A stretch of DNA of 64,000 bases, taken from Rubrivivax benzoatilyticus JA2 = ATCC BAA-35 (lineage in GTDB: Bacteria; Pseudomonadota; Gammaproteobacteria; Burkholderiales; Burkholderiaceae_C). The notes beneath the pieces were generated by a model. It did not search any database. It had not been told where the DNA came from and worked only from the letters and a program-made list of their open reading frames with translations. How positions within the stretch are numbered: position 1 is the stretch's first letter; every line of letters begins with the position of its first letter. The stretch covers positions 1 to 64,000 of the forward strand of contig NZ_AEWG01000113.1 in NCBI RefSeq assembly GCF_000190375.1. Reading direction: 5' to 3'. Shown one piece after another: positions 38,410 through 49,974 of the stretch. A program made the position numbers and the translations under genes.

Positions 38410-40562
38410 GCGAGATCCAACTGCGGCAACGCGTGCGCCAGCGCGACCGTCTGGTCGCGCAGGTGGCCAGCAACGGCGCGGACCTGCGCAGCGACCTGCT
38501 GGACGCGCTGAAGCGCGGCGACATGGGCGCCGCCGAAGCGGCGCTGCAACGCAACGACACCAAGGTGCGCACGCTGGCCGAGGAGCTGCGCATCTACCAG
38601 GCCGAACTGCACGCCCAGGCCGACGAACTGCAGCAGAGCCGCGAACGCACCGAGCAGGCGCTGTCGCGCTTCACGACGCTGTTCCTGGGCATGCCGGTGG
38701 CGTCGATGCTGGTCAGCTTCAACGGCGAGGTGATCGAGCACAACGGCCAGGCCGAGCGCCTGTTCGCGATGCAGCGCCAGACGATGAGCGCGCGGCTGCT
38801 GTTCCGCATGGTCGACTCGCAGCAGTACCAGCAGCGCGTGCGCCCGGCCTTCCACCAGGCCCGCGCGCTGGGCTCGATCACGCTCGACGAGGTCGGCTTC
38901 GTCGCCGAGGACGGCCGCCGCTTCATCGGCGAGATGCATCTGTCGACGCTGCCCGGCGATGACGAGACGCCGCAGTTCGCGATGGCCGTCATCGACCGCA
39001 CCGAGCACATCGAGGACGTGCGTGCGCTGCGCGAGACGACCGAGGCGCTGCGCGTGCGCGAGGCCTTCCTCGCCGACACGGCGCGCCTGGCGCGCATCGG
39101 CGGCTGGGAGTACGACATCGAGTGCGCCACGATGCGCTGGTCCTCGCACCTGCGCCGCGTCTTCGAACTCTCCGAACACGAGCCGGCGACGCTGGAGCGC
39201 ACGCTGCAGCTGTGCACGCCCGACGGCCACGCCGCGCTGTCCGGCGCGCTGCACGCGGCCAAGCCGGGCCAGGCGCCGTTCGACTTCGAGCTCGACATGC
39301 ACGACGCCCACGGCCGCGCGCTGCGCGTGCGCGTCGTCGGCCATGCCGAACTCGGCGACGACGGCCCGGTGGTCATCGGCATGTTCCAGGACATCACCGC
39401 CCAGGCCCAGGCCCGGCGCCAGATCGGCGAGCTGACCGAGCGCCTGAGCGTGGCCAACGACGCCGGCGGCATCGGCGTCTGGGACTGGGACCTGCAGCAC
39501 GGCGAGCTCTACCTCGATGGCCGCATGCGCGAGCTGACCGGCTTCGGCGACGATGTGGCGCCGTCGGACCTGTGCGCGGCCCTGGCCGGCTGCCTGCATG
39601 CCGAGGACGCGCCGGTGTTCGTCGACGCGGTGCACCACGCGGTCGAGGCCTGCACGGCCTTCGGCATCGAGCTGCGGCTGGCACCAGGCCCCGGCGGCGA
39701 GCGCTGGCTGCACCTGGCCGGCCGCGCCCACGTCGAGGGCGGCCCGGCACCGCGCACCGTGCGCCTGGTCGGCTGTGCCTGGGACACGACCGACGAGCAC
39801 CAGCAGGCACGCCTGCTGGCGGCCAAGCAGGCCGCCGAGTCGGCGAACCGGGCGAAGACCGTCTTCCTCTCGCGCGTCAGCCACGAGCTGCGCACGCCGC
39901 TGAACGCGATCCTCGGTTTCTCGCAGCTGATGCGGCTGGAGGCCGAGGCCGGCGACCTGGTGGTCAAGCCCTACCGCGTGGCGATGGTCGAGGACGCCGC
40001 GCGCCACCTGCTGGAGCTGGTCAACGAGCTGCTCAACGTCTCGGGCATCGAGAGCGGCCAGCTCGCCTTGAAGCGCGTCGCGCTGGACCTGCGCCCGCTG
40101 GTGCGCGACTGCCTGCAGATGATCGCCGCACAGGCCGCCGAGATGCAGCTGACGATGGACGACCGCTGCAGCGACGGCCCGCCGCTGCTGGTGCTGGCCG
40201 ACCCGCTGCGCACCAAGGAAGTCCTGCTGAACCTGCTGTCCAACGCCGCCAAGTACAACCGCACCGGCGGCCGCATCACGGTCTCGGCGCGGCACTTCGC
40301 CGGCAGCGTCGAGCTGACCGTCGCCGACACCGGGCGCGGCCTGTCGGAGCAGCAGCTCGCCGAGCTGTTCCAGCCCTTCAGCCGCGCCGGTGCCGAGTGC
40401 TCGGGCATCCCCGGTTCGGGCATGGGGCTGTATTTCAGCAAGCGTGTCGTCGAGGCGATGGGCGGGCGCATCGAGGTCGAGAGCGTGGCCGGCGAGCGCA
40501 CCGCGTTCACCGTCGCACTCGACGAGGTGCCGCTGCACGGCGCCCCGGGCGAGCGCCTCTGA
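38406..40562 (+). CDS. Multi-PAS sensor histidine kinase
   Basis: A 718-residue kinase without membrane segments, so probably soluble. After a helical N-terminus (1-85) come three PAS/PAC-like domains (about 86-205, 225-340, 345-470), the third with [17 protein letters not shown]. The HisKA H-box [18 protein letters not shown] is near residue 495; the HATPase has N-box [17 protein letters not shown] and [13 protein letters not shown]. No receiver domain and no response regulator gene are nearby. Overlap with the CheB-CheR fusion suggests the two proteins work together. Confidence 0.9.
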   Translation: MSEIQLRQRVRQRDRLVAQVASNGADLRSDLLDALKRGDMGAAEAALQRNDTKVRTLAEELRIYQAELHAQADELQQSRERTEQALSRFTTLFLGMPVASMLVSFNGEVIEHNGQAERLFAMQRQTMSARLLFRMVDSQQYQQRVRPAFHQARALGSITLDEVGFVAEDGRRFIGEMHLSTLPGDDETPQFAMAVIDRTEHIEDVRALRETTEALRVREAFLADTARLARIGGWEYDIECATMRWSSHLRRVFELSEHEPATLERTLQLCTPDGHAALSGALHAAKPGQAPFDFELDMHDAHGRALRVRVVGHAELGDDGPVVIGMFQDITAQAQARRQIGELTERLSVANDAGGIGVWDWDLQHGELYLDGRMRELTGFGDDVAPSDLCAALAGCLHAEDAPVFVDAVHHAVEACTAFGIELRLAPGPGGERWLHLAGRAHVEGGPAPRTVRLVGCAWDTTDEHQQARLLAAKQAAESANRAKTVFLSRVSHELRTPLNAILGFSQLMRLEAEAGDLVVKPYRVAMVEDAARHLLELVNELLNVSGIESGQLALKRVALDLRPLVRDCLQMIAAQAAEMQLTMDDRCSDGPPLLVLADPLRTKEVLLNLLSNAAKYNRTGGRITVSARHFAGSVELTVADTGRGLSEQQLAELFQPFSRAGAECSGIPGSGMGLYFSKRVVEAMGGRIEVESVAGERTAFTVALDEVPLHGAPGERL

Positions 40563-40636
40563 GGCGGCGGGCCGGCGCTGGCGCCGCGGCGCCGGCGCTC
40601 GCTATGATGGCCGGTTGCCCGCCGCACGCTCAGCCG

Positions 40637-43582
<2,946 letters not shown>

Positions 43583-43699
43583 AGCCGGCGGGTCACGGCG
43601 AGACCGGCCAGGACCGAGGCCCCGCATCCGGGCGGCTCGGGATGGCGCCCGGGCCGCGCTGACGCCAGCATGGGTGCTCCAGATCCGCCCGGGAGGCCG

Positions 43700-44560
43700 A
43701 TGGACACGATGGACACCCCGCAGACGCTGCGCGACTGGCTGGAAGCGGCCTGGGACCGCCACCCCGTGGCGCCCCAGGACGTGTCGCAGGAGCTCGTCGC
43801 GCGCGCTGCGACGCTGCCCGACGACGAAGACGGCGCCGACGCCGTGCATCTGGCGCGGCACACGATGCTCGGCCACCTGGGCCGGACCGACCTGCTGCAG
43901 GCTTTCGTCGCCGCGCTGCCGTCCGGCACGAGGCTCGACGCGATGCGCGTGCGTGCCGAGTGGGCACTGGCGCAGATCGAGGGCCGGCCGGCCGAGCCGC
44001 TGCCCGAGGCCGTGAGCTGGGGCCTGCTCGGCGACGTGGTGGAGGCCGAGCTGCGCCTCGGGCGCCACGACTCGCCGCGCGTGCGCGTGCTGCCGCTGGA
44101 GACCCGCGCCGCGAGCCACCCCGACCCGGCAGCGCGCCGCGCCTATGCCGCGACCGCGCACAACGTGACGCACGCGTTGCGCCTGGGCCCGCGCGAGCCG
44201 GCGCTGGACGCGCTGCTGATCGAGATGGCCGAGCTCGAACGCCGCGCCTGGGAGCGGGCCGGCACCTGGATGCACGTCGAGCGCGCCGACTATCACCTGG
44301 CGCTGTGCCACGCGACGCTGGGCCACGGCGCCGAGGCGCGACGCCATGCCGAGGCCTGCATCGCGGCCTGCGAGGCCCACGACGCCGAGGCTTCGGAGCG
44401 CTTCTTCGCCCACGAGTGCGCCGTGCATGCGGCGCGTGCGGCCGGCGACGGCCAGGCCGCCGCGCATCACCGCGCCGCGATGGTGGCCCTGCTGGCCGAG
44501 GTGGAGGACGCCGCGATGCGCGCGTTCTGCGAACAGACGCTGGCGGCGGCGACGCCATGA
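43700..44560 (+). CDS. Hypothetical helical-repeat (TPR-like) protein
   Basis: I cannot name a family. The 286-residue product is Ala/Glu/Arg-rich and helical throughout. Paired-helix segments near the end (YHLALCHATLGHGAEARRHA, ACIAACEAHDAEASERFFAH) resemble tetratricopeptide repeats. There is no signal peptide or membrane helix, so it is probably a cytoplasmic binding protein. The ATG at 43700 follows GGGAGG. It lies between uvrA and the convergent SWIB gene. Confidence 0.65.
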   Translation: MDTMDTPQTLRDWLEAAWDRHPVAPQDVSQELVARAATLPDDEDGADAVHLARHTMLGHLGRTDLLQAFVAALPSGTRLDAMRVRAEWALAQIEGRPAEPLPEAVSWGLLGDVVEAELRLGRHDSPRVRVLPLETRAASHPDPAARRAYAATAHNVTHALRLGPREPALDALLIEMAELERRAWERAGTWMHVERADYHLALCHATLGHGAEARRHAEACIAACEAHDAEASERFFAHECAVHAARAAGDGQAAAHHRAAMVALLAEVEDAAMRAFCEQTLAAATP

Positions 44561-44583
44561 AAAAGGCCGGCTGACGCCGGCCT
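44561..44583 (-). terminator. Intrinsic terminator of the SWIB gene
   Basis: AGGCCGGC (44564-44571) pairs with GCCGGCCT (44576-44583) around a 4-base loop. On the minus strand the stem runs into TTTTT then CATGG. It lies directly against the stop of the convergent hypothetical gene. Confidence 0.85.
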
Positions 44584-44618
44584 CGTCTGGAACCCGGGGC
44601 GCCGCAGCGCCCGCGTGT

Positions 44619-45059
44619 TCACTTCAGGTGGCTGCTGATCAGCTTGGTCATCTCGAACATCGACACCTGGGCCTTCTCGAAGATGGCCTTGAGCTTGGCG
44701 TCGGCGTTGATCATCGTCTTCTTGGCCTTGTCCTGCAGGCCGTTCTTCTTGATGTACTCCCAGACCTTCTTGGTGATCTCGGTGCGCGGCAGCGGCTTGT
44801 CGCCGATGACGGCAGCCAGCGCAGCGCTCGGGGTCAGGGGCTTCATGAAGGCGGCGCTCGGGGTGCGCTTCTTGGCGGCAGCCTTCTTCGGCGCAGCGGC
44901 CTTCTTCGCCGGCGCGGCGGCCTTCTTGGCGACGACCTTCTTCGCCGGGGCGGGAGCAGCCTTCTTCGGCGCGACGGCCTTCTTGGCCGGAGCCGCCTTC
45001 TTCGCCGGTGCCTTGGTGGCCGCGGTCTTCTTCGCGGCGGTCTTCTTCGCAGTTGCCAT
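44619..45059 (-). CDS. SWIB/MDM2-domain protein with histone H1-like Lys/Ala tail
   Basis: A 146-residue basic protein. Residues 1-65 are almost only Lys, Ala and Pro in repeats such as AAKKTAATKAPAKK and APKKAAPAPAKK, like the C-terminal tail of histone H1 and of bacterial HctB/AlgP. Residues 70-146 form a SWIB domain (TPSAALAAVIGDKPLPRTEI, KVWEYIKKNGLQDK). The combination, frequent in Burkholderiales, suggests a DNA-associated architectural protein. The longer upstream frame is not supported; the ATG at 45059 begins the basic tail. Confidence 0.9.
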   Translation of the reverse strand: MATAKKTAAKKTAATKAPAKKAAPAKKAVAPKKAAPAPAKKVVAKKAAAPAKKAAAPKKAAAKKRTPSAAFMKPLTPSAALAAVIGDKPLPRTEITKKVWEYIKKNGLQDKAKKTMINADAKLKAIFEKAQVSMFEMTKLISSHLK

Positions 45060-45227
45060 GGGGATGTTCTCCGTCAGATGTGGCTCGACGCCGGCGCTGC
45101 GCGAAGTCTCATGCGAGCCTCGTCTGGCAGGGTGCGCCGTGCACGCGGGATGGTACTGCCTCACGAGGGTCGCTGAGAAGCGGTTTTCATAGGTGGAAGG
45201 CATTCTCGCCACGCTATGCTGCGGCCC

Positions 45228-45587
45228 ATGAAGATCCTCGCGAGATGGTTCCTGCTGGCGGCCGCGCTGCTGCTCGTGGCCAACCTCTATCCCGGCGTCA
45301 CCGTGCAGGGCTTCGGCACGGCGCTGATCGCCGCCTTCGTGCTCGGGCTGCTCAACACGCTGGTCAGGCCGCTGCTGGTGCTGCTCACCCTGCCCGTTAC
45401 GCTGCTGACGCTGGGCCTGTTCCTCTTCGTCATCAACGCGCTGATGTTCTGGGCCGCGGCCAGCATGCTCGACGGCTTCCGCGTCGCGGGCTTCGGCGCG
45501 GCGCTGATCGGCTCGGTGATCTACAGCCTGTGCGGCATGGTCATCGACGCCGCCGTCGAGCAGCTCTTCGGCCGTTCGGCGCCCTGA
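45228..45587 (+). CDS. Phage holin family 4 (DUF360/YvlD-like) membrane protein
   Basis: A 119-residue protein with four hydrophobic helices (FLLAAALLLVANLYPGVTV, TALIAAFVLGLLNTLVRPLL, VTLLTLGLFLFVINALMFWA, and one at the end). The LLNTLVRPLLVLLTLPVT block is the hallmark of the YvlD/holin-4 superfamily. Despite the name, nothing here indicates a prophage. TATGCT at 45215-45220 is a possible -10 box, so ATG 45228 is preferred over 45216. Confidence 0.85.
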   Translation: MKILARWFLLAAALLLVANLYPGVTVQGFGTALIAAFVLGLLNTLVRPLLVLLTLPVTLLTLGLFLFVINALMFWAAASMLDGFRVAGFGAALIGSVIYSLCGMVIDAAVEQLFGRSAP

Positions 45588-45597
45588 GGGCGCCGCG

Positions 45598-47274
45598 TCA
45601 GCGCGGGCAGTCGCGCGGGTCCAGGCCTTCGACCGGGCCCACGGCGCCTTCGGCCGCCGCCTCGCAGAACGCGCGGCGCTGCTGCGCCCGCAGCTCGCGC
45701 AGGCGCGCGTCGATCACCGAGGCCTCGATGAAGTCCTGGCCCGCGCTGCCGCGGGCGGCCGCCTGGCCGGCGCGCAGGCGGTCGATCGCCCCGACGAGGT
45801 CGCCCGACACGTAGCGCGCCTCGGCCTCGGCACGCACGGCGCGCAGCTTGAAGCCGGAGGCGTCGGAAGTGGCCGCCAACTGCATCCAGGCGCCGGCGTC
45901 GCGCGGGTGGTCGGCGACCCAGGTCTGCAGCGCCTCGGTGGCCGCACGCAGCGCCTGCGGCGCCGGCTGGCCGGCACGATGCAGGTCCAGCGCCGCCTGG
46001 GCGCGCATCAGCAGCGGCGCCCGGCCGCGGGTGTCGACCGTGATCGTGTCCAGCGCCTGCAGCGCCGACGCCGGCTGGCCGGCCGCCAGCCGCACCTGGG
46101 CCAGCAGCAGCTGCAGGTCGCGCTCGGCCTGCGGCTCGCGAGGCTCGGCGCGCGCCGCCAGCGCCAGCGCCTGCGAGGCCAGGCGATCGGCGGCGGCATG
46201 CTCGCGCAGCAGCGAGGCCGACAGCGCCCCGGCATAGGCCGCCGCCAGGCGTTCGCGCAGCGGCGCGTCGGCAGCCGCCGTGCCCTGGTCGACGAGGCGG
46301 TGCAGGGTCTGCGGGTCGGTGTCCATCATCACGCGCGCGCGCTGCTGCATCAGCGCGTGGCGCAGCGGCGGCGCGCCCGCGCCGGCGCCGGCGAACAGCG
46401 CACGCGAGCGCGCCTCGCTGATGCGCTCGGTGGTCAGCGGGTGGCTGCGCAGGTAGGGGAAGCCGCCGCTGTCGTTGAGCCGCGTGGCCGAGTCCAGCCG
46501 CTCGAACATCTGCGCCATGCCCTGCGGCGCGAAGCCCGCCGCGGTGAGCGTGCCGTAGCCCATGCGGTCGGCCTCGCGCTCCATGTCGCGGGAGAAGTTG
46601 AGCTGGCCCTGGATCGACGCCGCCTGGCTGCCGGCGATCGCGGCGTTGGCGACGTCGGCGTTGTTGCTGCGCGCCGCGGCGATCACGCCGAGCAGCAGCG
46701 CGGCCATGCTGAGCATCGTGTTGCGTTGGGCGGCGATGCTGCCGCGCGCGATGTGGCGCTGGGTGACGTGGGCGAGCTCGTGCGCGACCACCGAGGCCAG
46801 CTCGTCGGTGCTGGTGGTCAGCGCGATCAGGCCGAGGTGCACGCCGACGAAGCCGCCGGGCAGCGCGAAGGCGTTGACGCTGCGCTCGCGCACCAGGAAG
46901 GCCTCCCAGCCGAACTGGCGGTCGATGTCGGGCGGAATGTCGCCACGCTGGCGCGACGCGGCCAGCAGCGGCTGGAAGATCGAGTCCACGTACTCGAGCA
47001 GCACCGGGTCGTCGAGGTAGGCGGGATCGGCGCGGATCTGGCGCATGATCTGGTCGCCGACGCGGCGCTCGGCGCCGACGGTGATGTCCTCGACGGCCGA
47101 CTCGCCGAGCGACGGCAGCCGCACCTGGGCCGGCACGGCCTGCACGGCAAACGCCAGCGCGAGCGCCAGCACGAGGGCCCGGGGACGACGCGGGCGACGC
47201 GGGGGGTGGGAAGGCGTCAAGGCAGAGTGTCCGTCGTGGGCGCCGGCCGCGGCCGGCGCAGGTGCATGCAGCAC
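45598..47274 (-). CDS. bepA: M48 family zinc metalloprotease (BepA/YfgC-like)
   Basis: A 558-residue periplasmic protease and chaperone for outer-membrane protein assembly. After a basic N-terminus and hydrophobic segment (ALVLALALAFAVQAVPAQV, about 33-51) comes the M48 domain, with zinc ligands His165 and His169 in VVAHELAHVTQRH and the distal Glu in SRDMEREADRMGY. The C-terminal half (about 330-558) is Ala-rich and helical, consistent with the TPR domain of BepA. It is divergent from moaC, a pairing common in Burkholderiales. The exact start is uncertain because the N-terminal extension before the signal is long. Confidence 0.9.
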   Translation of the reverse strand: MLHAPAPAAAGAHDGHSALTPSHPPRRPRRPRALVLALALAFAVQAVPAQVRLPSLGESAVEDITVGAERRVGDQIMRQIRADPAYLDDPVLLEYVDSIFQPLLAASRQRGDIPPDIDRQFGWEAFLVRERSVNAFALPGGFVGVHLGLIALTTSTDELASVVAHELAHVTQRHIARGSIAAQRNTMLSMAALLLGVIAAARSNNADVANAAIAGSQAASIQGQLNFSRDMEREADRMGYGTLTAAGFAPQGMAQMFERLDSATRLNDSGGFPYLRSHPLTTERISEARSRALFAGAGAGAPPLRHALMQQRARVMMDTDPQTLHRLVDQGTAAADAPLRERLAAAYAGALSASLLREHAAADRLASQALALAARAEPREPQAERDLQLLLAQVRLAAGQPASALQALDTITVDTRGRAPLLMRAQAALDLHRAGQPAPQALRAATEALQTWVADHPRDAGAWMQLAATSDASGFKLRAVRAEAEARYVSGDLVGAIDRLRAGQAAARGSAGQDFIEASVIDARLRELRAQQRRAFCEAAAEGAVGPVEGLDPRDCPR

Positions 47275-47316
47275 GGCCTATCATGACATCGTCGCGTTGC
47301 CCCCTTGTTTCCGCCG

Positions 47317-47802
47317 ATGAACTCTCCGCTCACCCACTTCGACGCGCAGGGCCGGGCGCAGATGGTCGACGTCGCCGCCAAGGACGAGACGCACCGCGTG
47401 GCGCGTGCCGCCGGCACGATCCGCATGCTGCCGGCCACCTTCGAGCTCGTCGCCCAGGGCCGCGCCGCCAAGGGCGACGTGCTGGGCGTGGCGCGCATCG
47501 CGGCGATCCAGGGCGCCAAGCGCACCGCCGAGCTGATCCCGCTGTGCCACCCGCTGCCGATCACCCGCGTGGCGGTCGAGTTCGCGCTCGACGCCGCCAC
47601 GTCCAGCGTGCGCTGCGAGGCCCAGGTCGAGACCCGCGGGCGCACCGGCGTCGAGATGGAGGCGCTGACGGCGGTGCAGGTCGGCCTGCTCACCATCTAC
47701 GACATGTGCAAGGCCGCCGACCGCGGCATGGTGATGACCGACGTGCGCGTGCTGGAGAAGCGCGGCGGCAAGAGCGGGGACTGGGTGGCGCCGCAGGCCT
47801 GA
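47317..47802 (+). CDS. moaC: Cyclic pyranopterin monophosphate synthase MoaC
   Basis: MoaC (161 aa) converts the MoaA product 3',8-cyclo-7,8-dihydro-GTP to cPMP in molybdenum-cofactor synthesis. Family blocks are [53 protein letters not shown] and the catalytic region CKAADRGM. Start 47317 is chosen over an in-frame ATG at 47305. TATCAT at 47279-47284 is a possible -10. No other moa/moe gene is present here. Confidence 0.96.
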   Translation: MNSPLTHFDAQGRAQMVDVAAKDETHRVARAAGTIRMLPATFELVAQGRAAKGDVLGVARIAAIQGAKRTAELIPLCHPLPITRVAVEFALDAATSSVRCEAQVETRGRTGVEMEALTAVQVGLLTIYDMCKAADRGMVMTDVRVLEKRGGKSGDWVAPQA

Positions 47803-47811
47803 GGCCGCGCC

Positions 47812-49599
47812 TCAGGGCCGGAAGAACTCGCGCCAGTCGGGCACGCGCTGCGGCGACTGGCACTGGAACGGCGGCTCGGCGTCGGCCGGCGCCGGGGCCT
47901 CGCAGACGGCGAAGAACTCGCGGCTGGCCGGGTTGCGGAACTCGCGCAGGCGCTCGGCCAGATGGCGCGCCGCGTCGAGCTCGCCGCGCGCCGCCAGCGC
48001 CTGGGCCCAGGCCATCATCAGCCGGGTATCGAGCAGGTGGTGGGTGGCGTGCTCGAAGGGCTGCATCGCGTCGGGGCCGGGCACCAGGCCGGTGGTCGCC
48101 GCGGCGTAGTCGGCATGGTGGGCGAAGAAGACGCTGCGCTGGCCGCGCGCGATGCGCTCGACGAGCGGCGGGTCGTCCGGGGCGCTGGTGAAGATGCGCG
48201 TGACCGGCCGGTAGTCGGCCACCGCGAGCGCGGCCCCGATCACCAGCGCCAGGCCTGAGGCGACGAGCGCGGGCTGCGGCCAGCCGCCGGGCATCGCCGG
48301 GCCGCGGCGGTGCCCGGCGGCATAGCCCCAGGCCCAGGCCGCGGGCAGCAGGAAGTAGGCGTACCACAGCGGATATTCGAGCAGGCTGTGCAGCCCGATC
48401 ATCAGCACCATGACCCAGGCCGCACGGCGCTCGAGGCCGCCGCGCTCGTCGCCCGGGGCCTCGCCGCGCGGCGCGAACGCCCGCCGGCCCGAAGCCGCCA
48501 TCGCCCACAGCAGCAGCGCCAGCACCACCGCCGCCGCCGGCAGGCCGAGCTCCACGGCGAGCTGCAGCAGCAGGTTGTGGGAGTGGTCGAAGAACGCCAC
48601 CGGACGGTCGGGGAACGGGGTCAGCGTCCAGGCGAAGTTGAACTCGCCGAAGCCGACGCCGCCCCAGGGCTGGCGGCGGATCAGCTCCAGCGTGTTGAGC
48701 CAGATACGCACGCGCGAGCTCGACAGGTCGTTCTCGGCCAGCCGCGCCTCGCCGCCGAAGACGTGCTGCGACAGGCGCGCCCATTCGGCCATCGCCAGCC
48801 AGCCGGCGACGTAGACCAGCGGCGCGGCCAGCAGCAGCCAGCGGGTGCGACGTGCCAGGCGCCGGTCGGCGAGGCCCCACAGCGCCAGCAGCAGCACGCC
48901 GACGAAGCCGGTGCGCGAAGCCGTCAGCACGACGGCGAAGACCAGTGCCGCGAACAGCGCCGGCCCGGCGATGCGCAGCACCCGCCCGATGCGGCCGTCG
49001 CGGTAGAGCTCGACCAGCGCGACGACGGCGATCGCCGACCACAGCAGCAGGCTGCTCAGGTGGTTGGGCTGGCGCAGGTTGCCGACGGCGCGCCCGGGGA
49101 TGCCCGAGCGCGCGATCCACTGGCCGTCGGCCGCCTCGGGCGCGAAGACCTGCACCAGCGCGACGGCGACGTTGAAGACCCCGGCCACGGCCCAGCCGAC
49201 GCAGAAGGCGGCGAACACCGCGCGCGGATCGGCCCGCGACTGCGCCGCGGCGCCGCCGGAGACCATCACCATCGCCGCCAGCAGCAGCCCGATCGCCGAC
49301 AGCGCGATGCTGGACGGCAGCGCGTGCGACCACGACCAGCACACCCCGGCCAGCACCACGGCCAGCGCCGCCTGCAGCGCACCGGCGCCACGCCAGTCGG
49401 CCCCCGAGCGCGGCGCGCAGGCCGCGACGAACAGGCCCCACAGCGCGATCGCCAGCGCCTGGTTCAGGAAGGTCGGCGAAGGCGAGAGGTTGTACGCCAG
49501 CAGCGAGGGGGCGCTGGCGGCGAGGGCGGCCAGCGCCAAGCCGGGCAGATGCGGCGCGATGCGGGGCGTCACGGGTTGCGGCGGAGAAGGGCCGCGCAT
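47812..49599 (-). CDS. Wzy/PglL-family O-oligosaccharyltransferase or O-antigen ligase
   Basis: A 595-residue inner-membrane protein with about 11-12 helices and a large periplasmic loop. RQPNHLSSLL and FFDHSHNLLLQLAVELG match the Wzy_C signature of PglL/PilO-type pilin glycosyltransferases; the loop before the latter carries SSSRVRIWLNTLELI. The C-terminal ~100 residues are soluble (HLAERLREFRNPASREFFAV). The position, between moaC and glycan genes close to pilA, supports a role in pilin O-glycosylation, but O-antigen ligation cannot be excluded. Confidence 0.8.
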   Translation of the reverse strand: MRGPSPPQPVTPRIAPHLPGLALAALAASAPSLLAYNLSPSPTFLNQALAIALWGLFVAACAPRSGADWRGAGALQAALAVVLAGVCWSWSHALPSSIALSAIGLLLAAMVMVSGGAAAQSRADPRAVFAAFCVGWAVAGVFNVAVALVQVFAPEAADGQWIARSGIPGRAVGNLRQPNHLSSLLLWSAIAVVALVELYRDGRIGRVLRIAGPALFAALVFAVVLTASRTGFVGVLLLALWGLADRRLARRTRWLLLAAPLVYVAGWLAMAEWARLSQHVFGGEARLAENDLSSSRVRIWLNTLELIRRQPWGGVGFGEFNFAWTLTPFPDRPVAFFDHSHNLLLQLAVELGLPAAAVVLALLLWAMAASGRRAFAPRGEAPGDERGGLERRAAWVMVLMIGLHSLLEYPLWYAYFLLPAAWAWGYAAGHRRGPAMPGGWPQPALVASGLALVIGAALAVADYRPVTRIFTSAPDDPPLVERIARGQRSVFFAHHADYAAATTGLVPGPDAMQPFEHATHHLLDTRLMMAWAQALAARGELDAARHLAERLREFRNPASREFFAVCEAPAPADAEPPFQCQSPQRVPDWREFFRP

Positions 49600-49617
49600 G
49601 CTAACGCGGCAGGCCGA

Positions 49618-49974
49618 TCAGCCGGAGCGCCAGTTCGTGACGACGATGCCCAGGATGATGATCCCGGCGCCGATCCAGGTCTGGGTCGTCATCGGGTCCC
49701 CGAGGAAACGGCTGGCCATCAGCGGGACGAACACGAAGGACAGGCCGAAGAACGCGAACGCCTGGGTGATCGGGACACGCGAGAGCACCCAGAGCCACAG
49801 TGCCATGGCGCTGCAGTAGACGATCACCGCGAGCACCGAGGTGAACGACATCCAGGCCCGCAGGCCGGCGGCACCGCTGGCCGCCGCGCCCAGCGACGCG
49901 GCGCGCATCAGGACCTGCCCGACCGATGACAGCAGGACGACGAACACGACCAGGATGGCCTCGTTGAACTTCAC
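49618..49974 (-). CDS. SMR/EamA-like small membrane protein (ArnE/ArnF-type flippase candidate)
   Basis: A 118-residue protein with four helices, beginning FNEAILVVFVVLLSSVGQVL and ending TQTWIGAGIIILGIVVTNWR, the arrangement of small multidrug-resistance and ArnE/F proteins. A GTG start at 49974 overlaps the upstream GT-C gene stop (GTGA). Within a glycan cluster it more likely flips an undecaprenyl-linked sugar than exports drugs (inference). Confidence 0.75.
   Translation of the reverse strand: MKFNEAILVVFVVLLSSVGQVLMRAASLGAAASGAAGLRAWMSFTSVLAVIVYCSAMALWLWVLSRVPITQAFAFFGLSFVFVPLMASRFLGDPMTTQTWIGAGIIILGIVVTNWRSG

Noticed and set aside
40563-40636. LexA box upstream of uvrA
   Set aside because: No CTGT-N8-ACAG or close variant was found; the same holds for the ssb-recQ gap (33217-33415).
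44870-45050. Simple-sequence DNA repeat upstream of the SWIB domain
   Set aside because: It is the coding sequence of the Lys/Ala-rich tail; imperfect and in frame.
45228-45587. Possible prophage remnant because of the phage holin family match
   Set aside because: The family is a general small membrane protein group; no lysin, structural or integrase gene is near.
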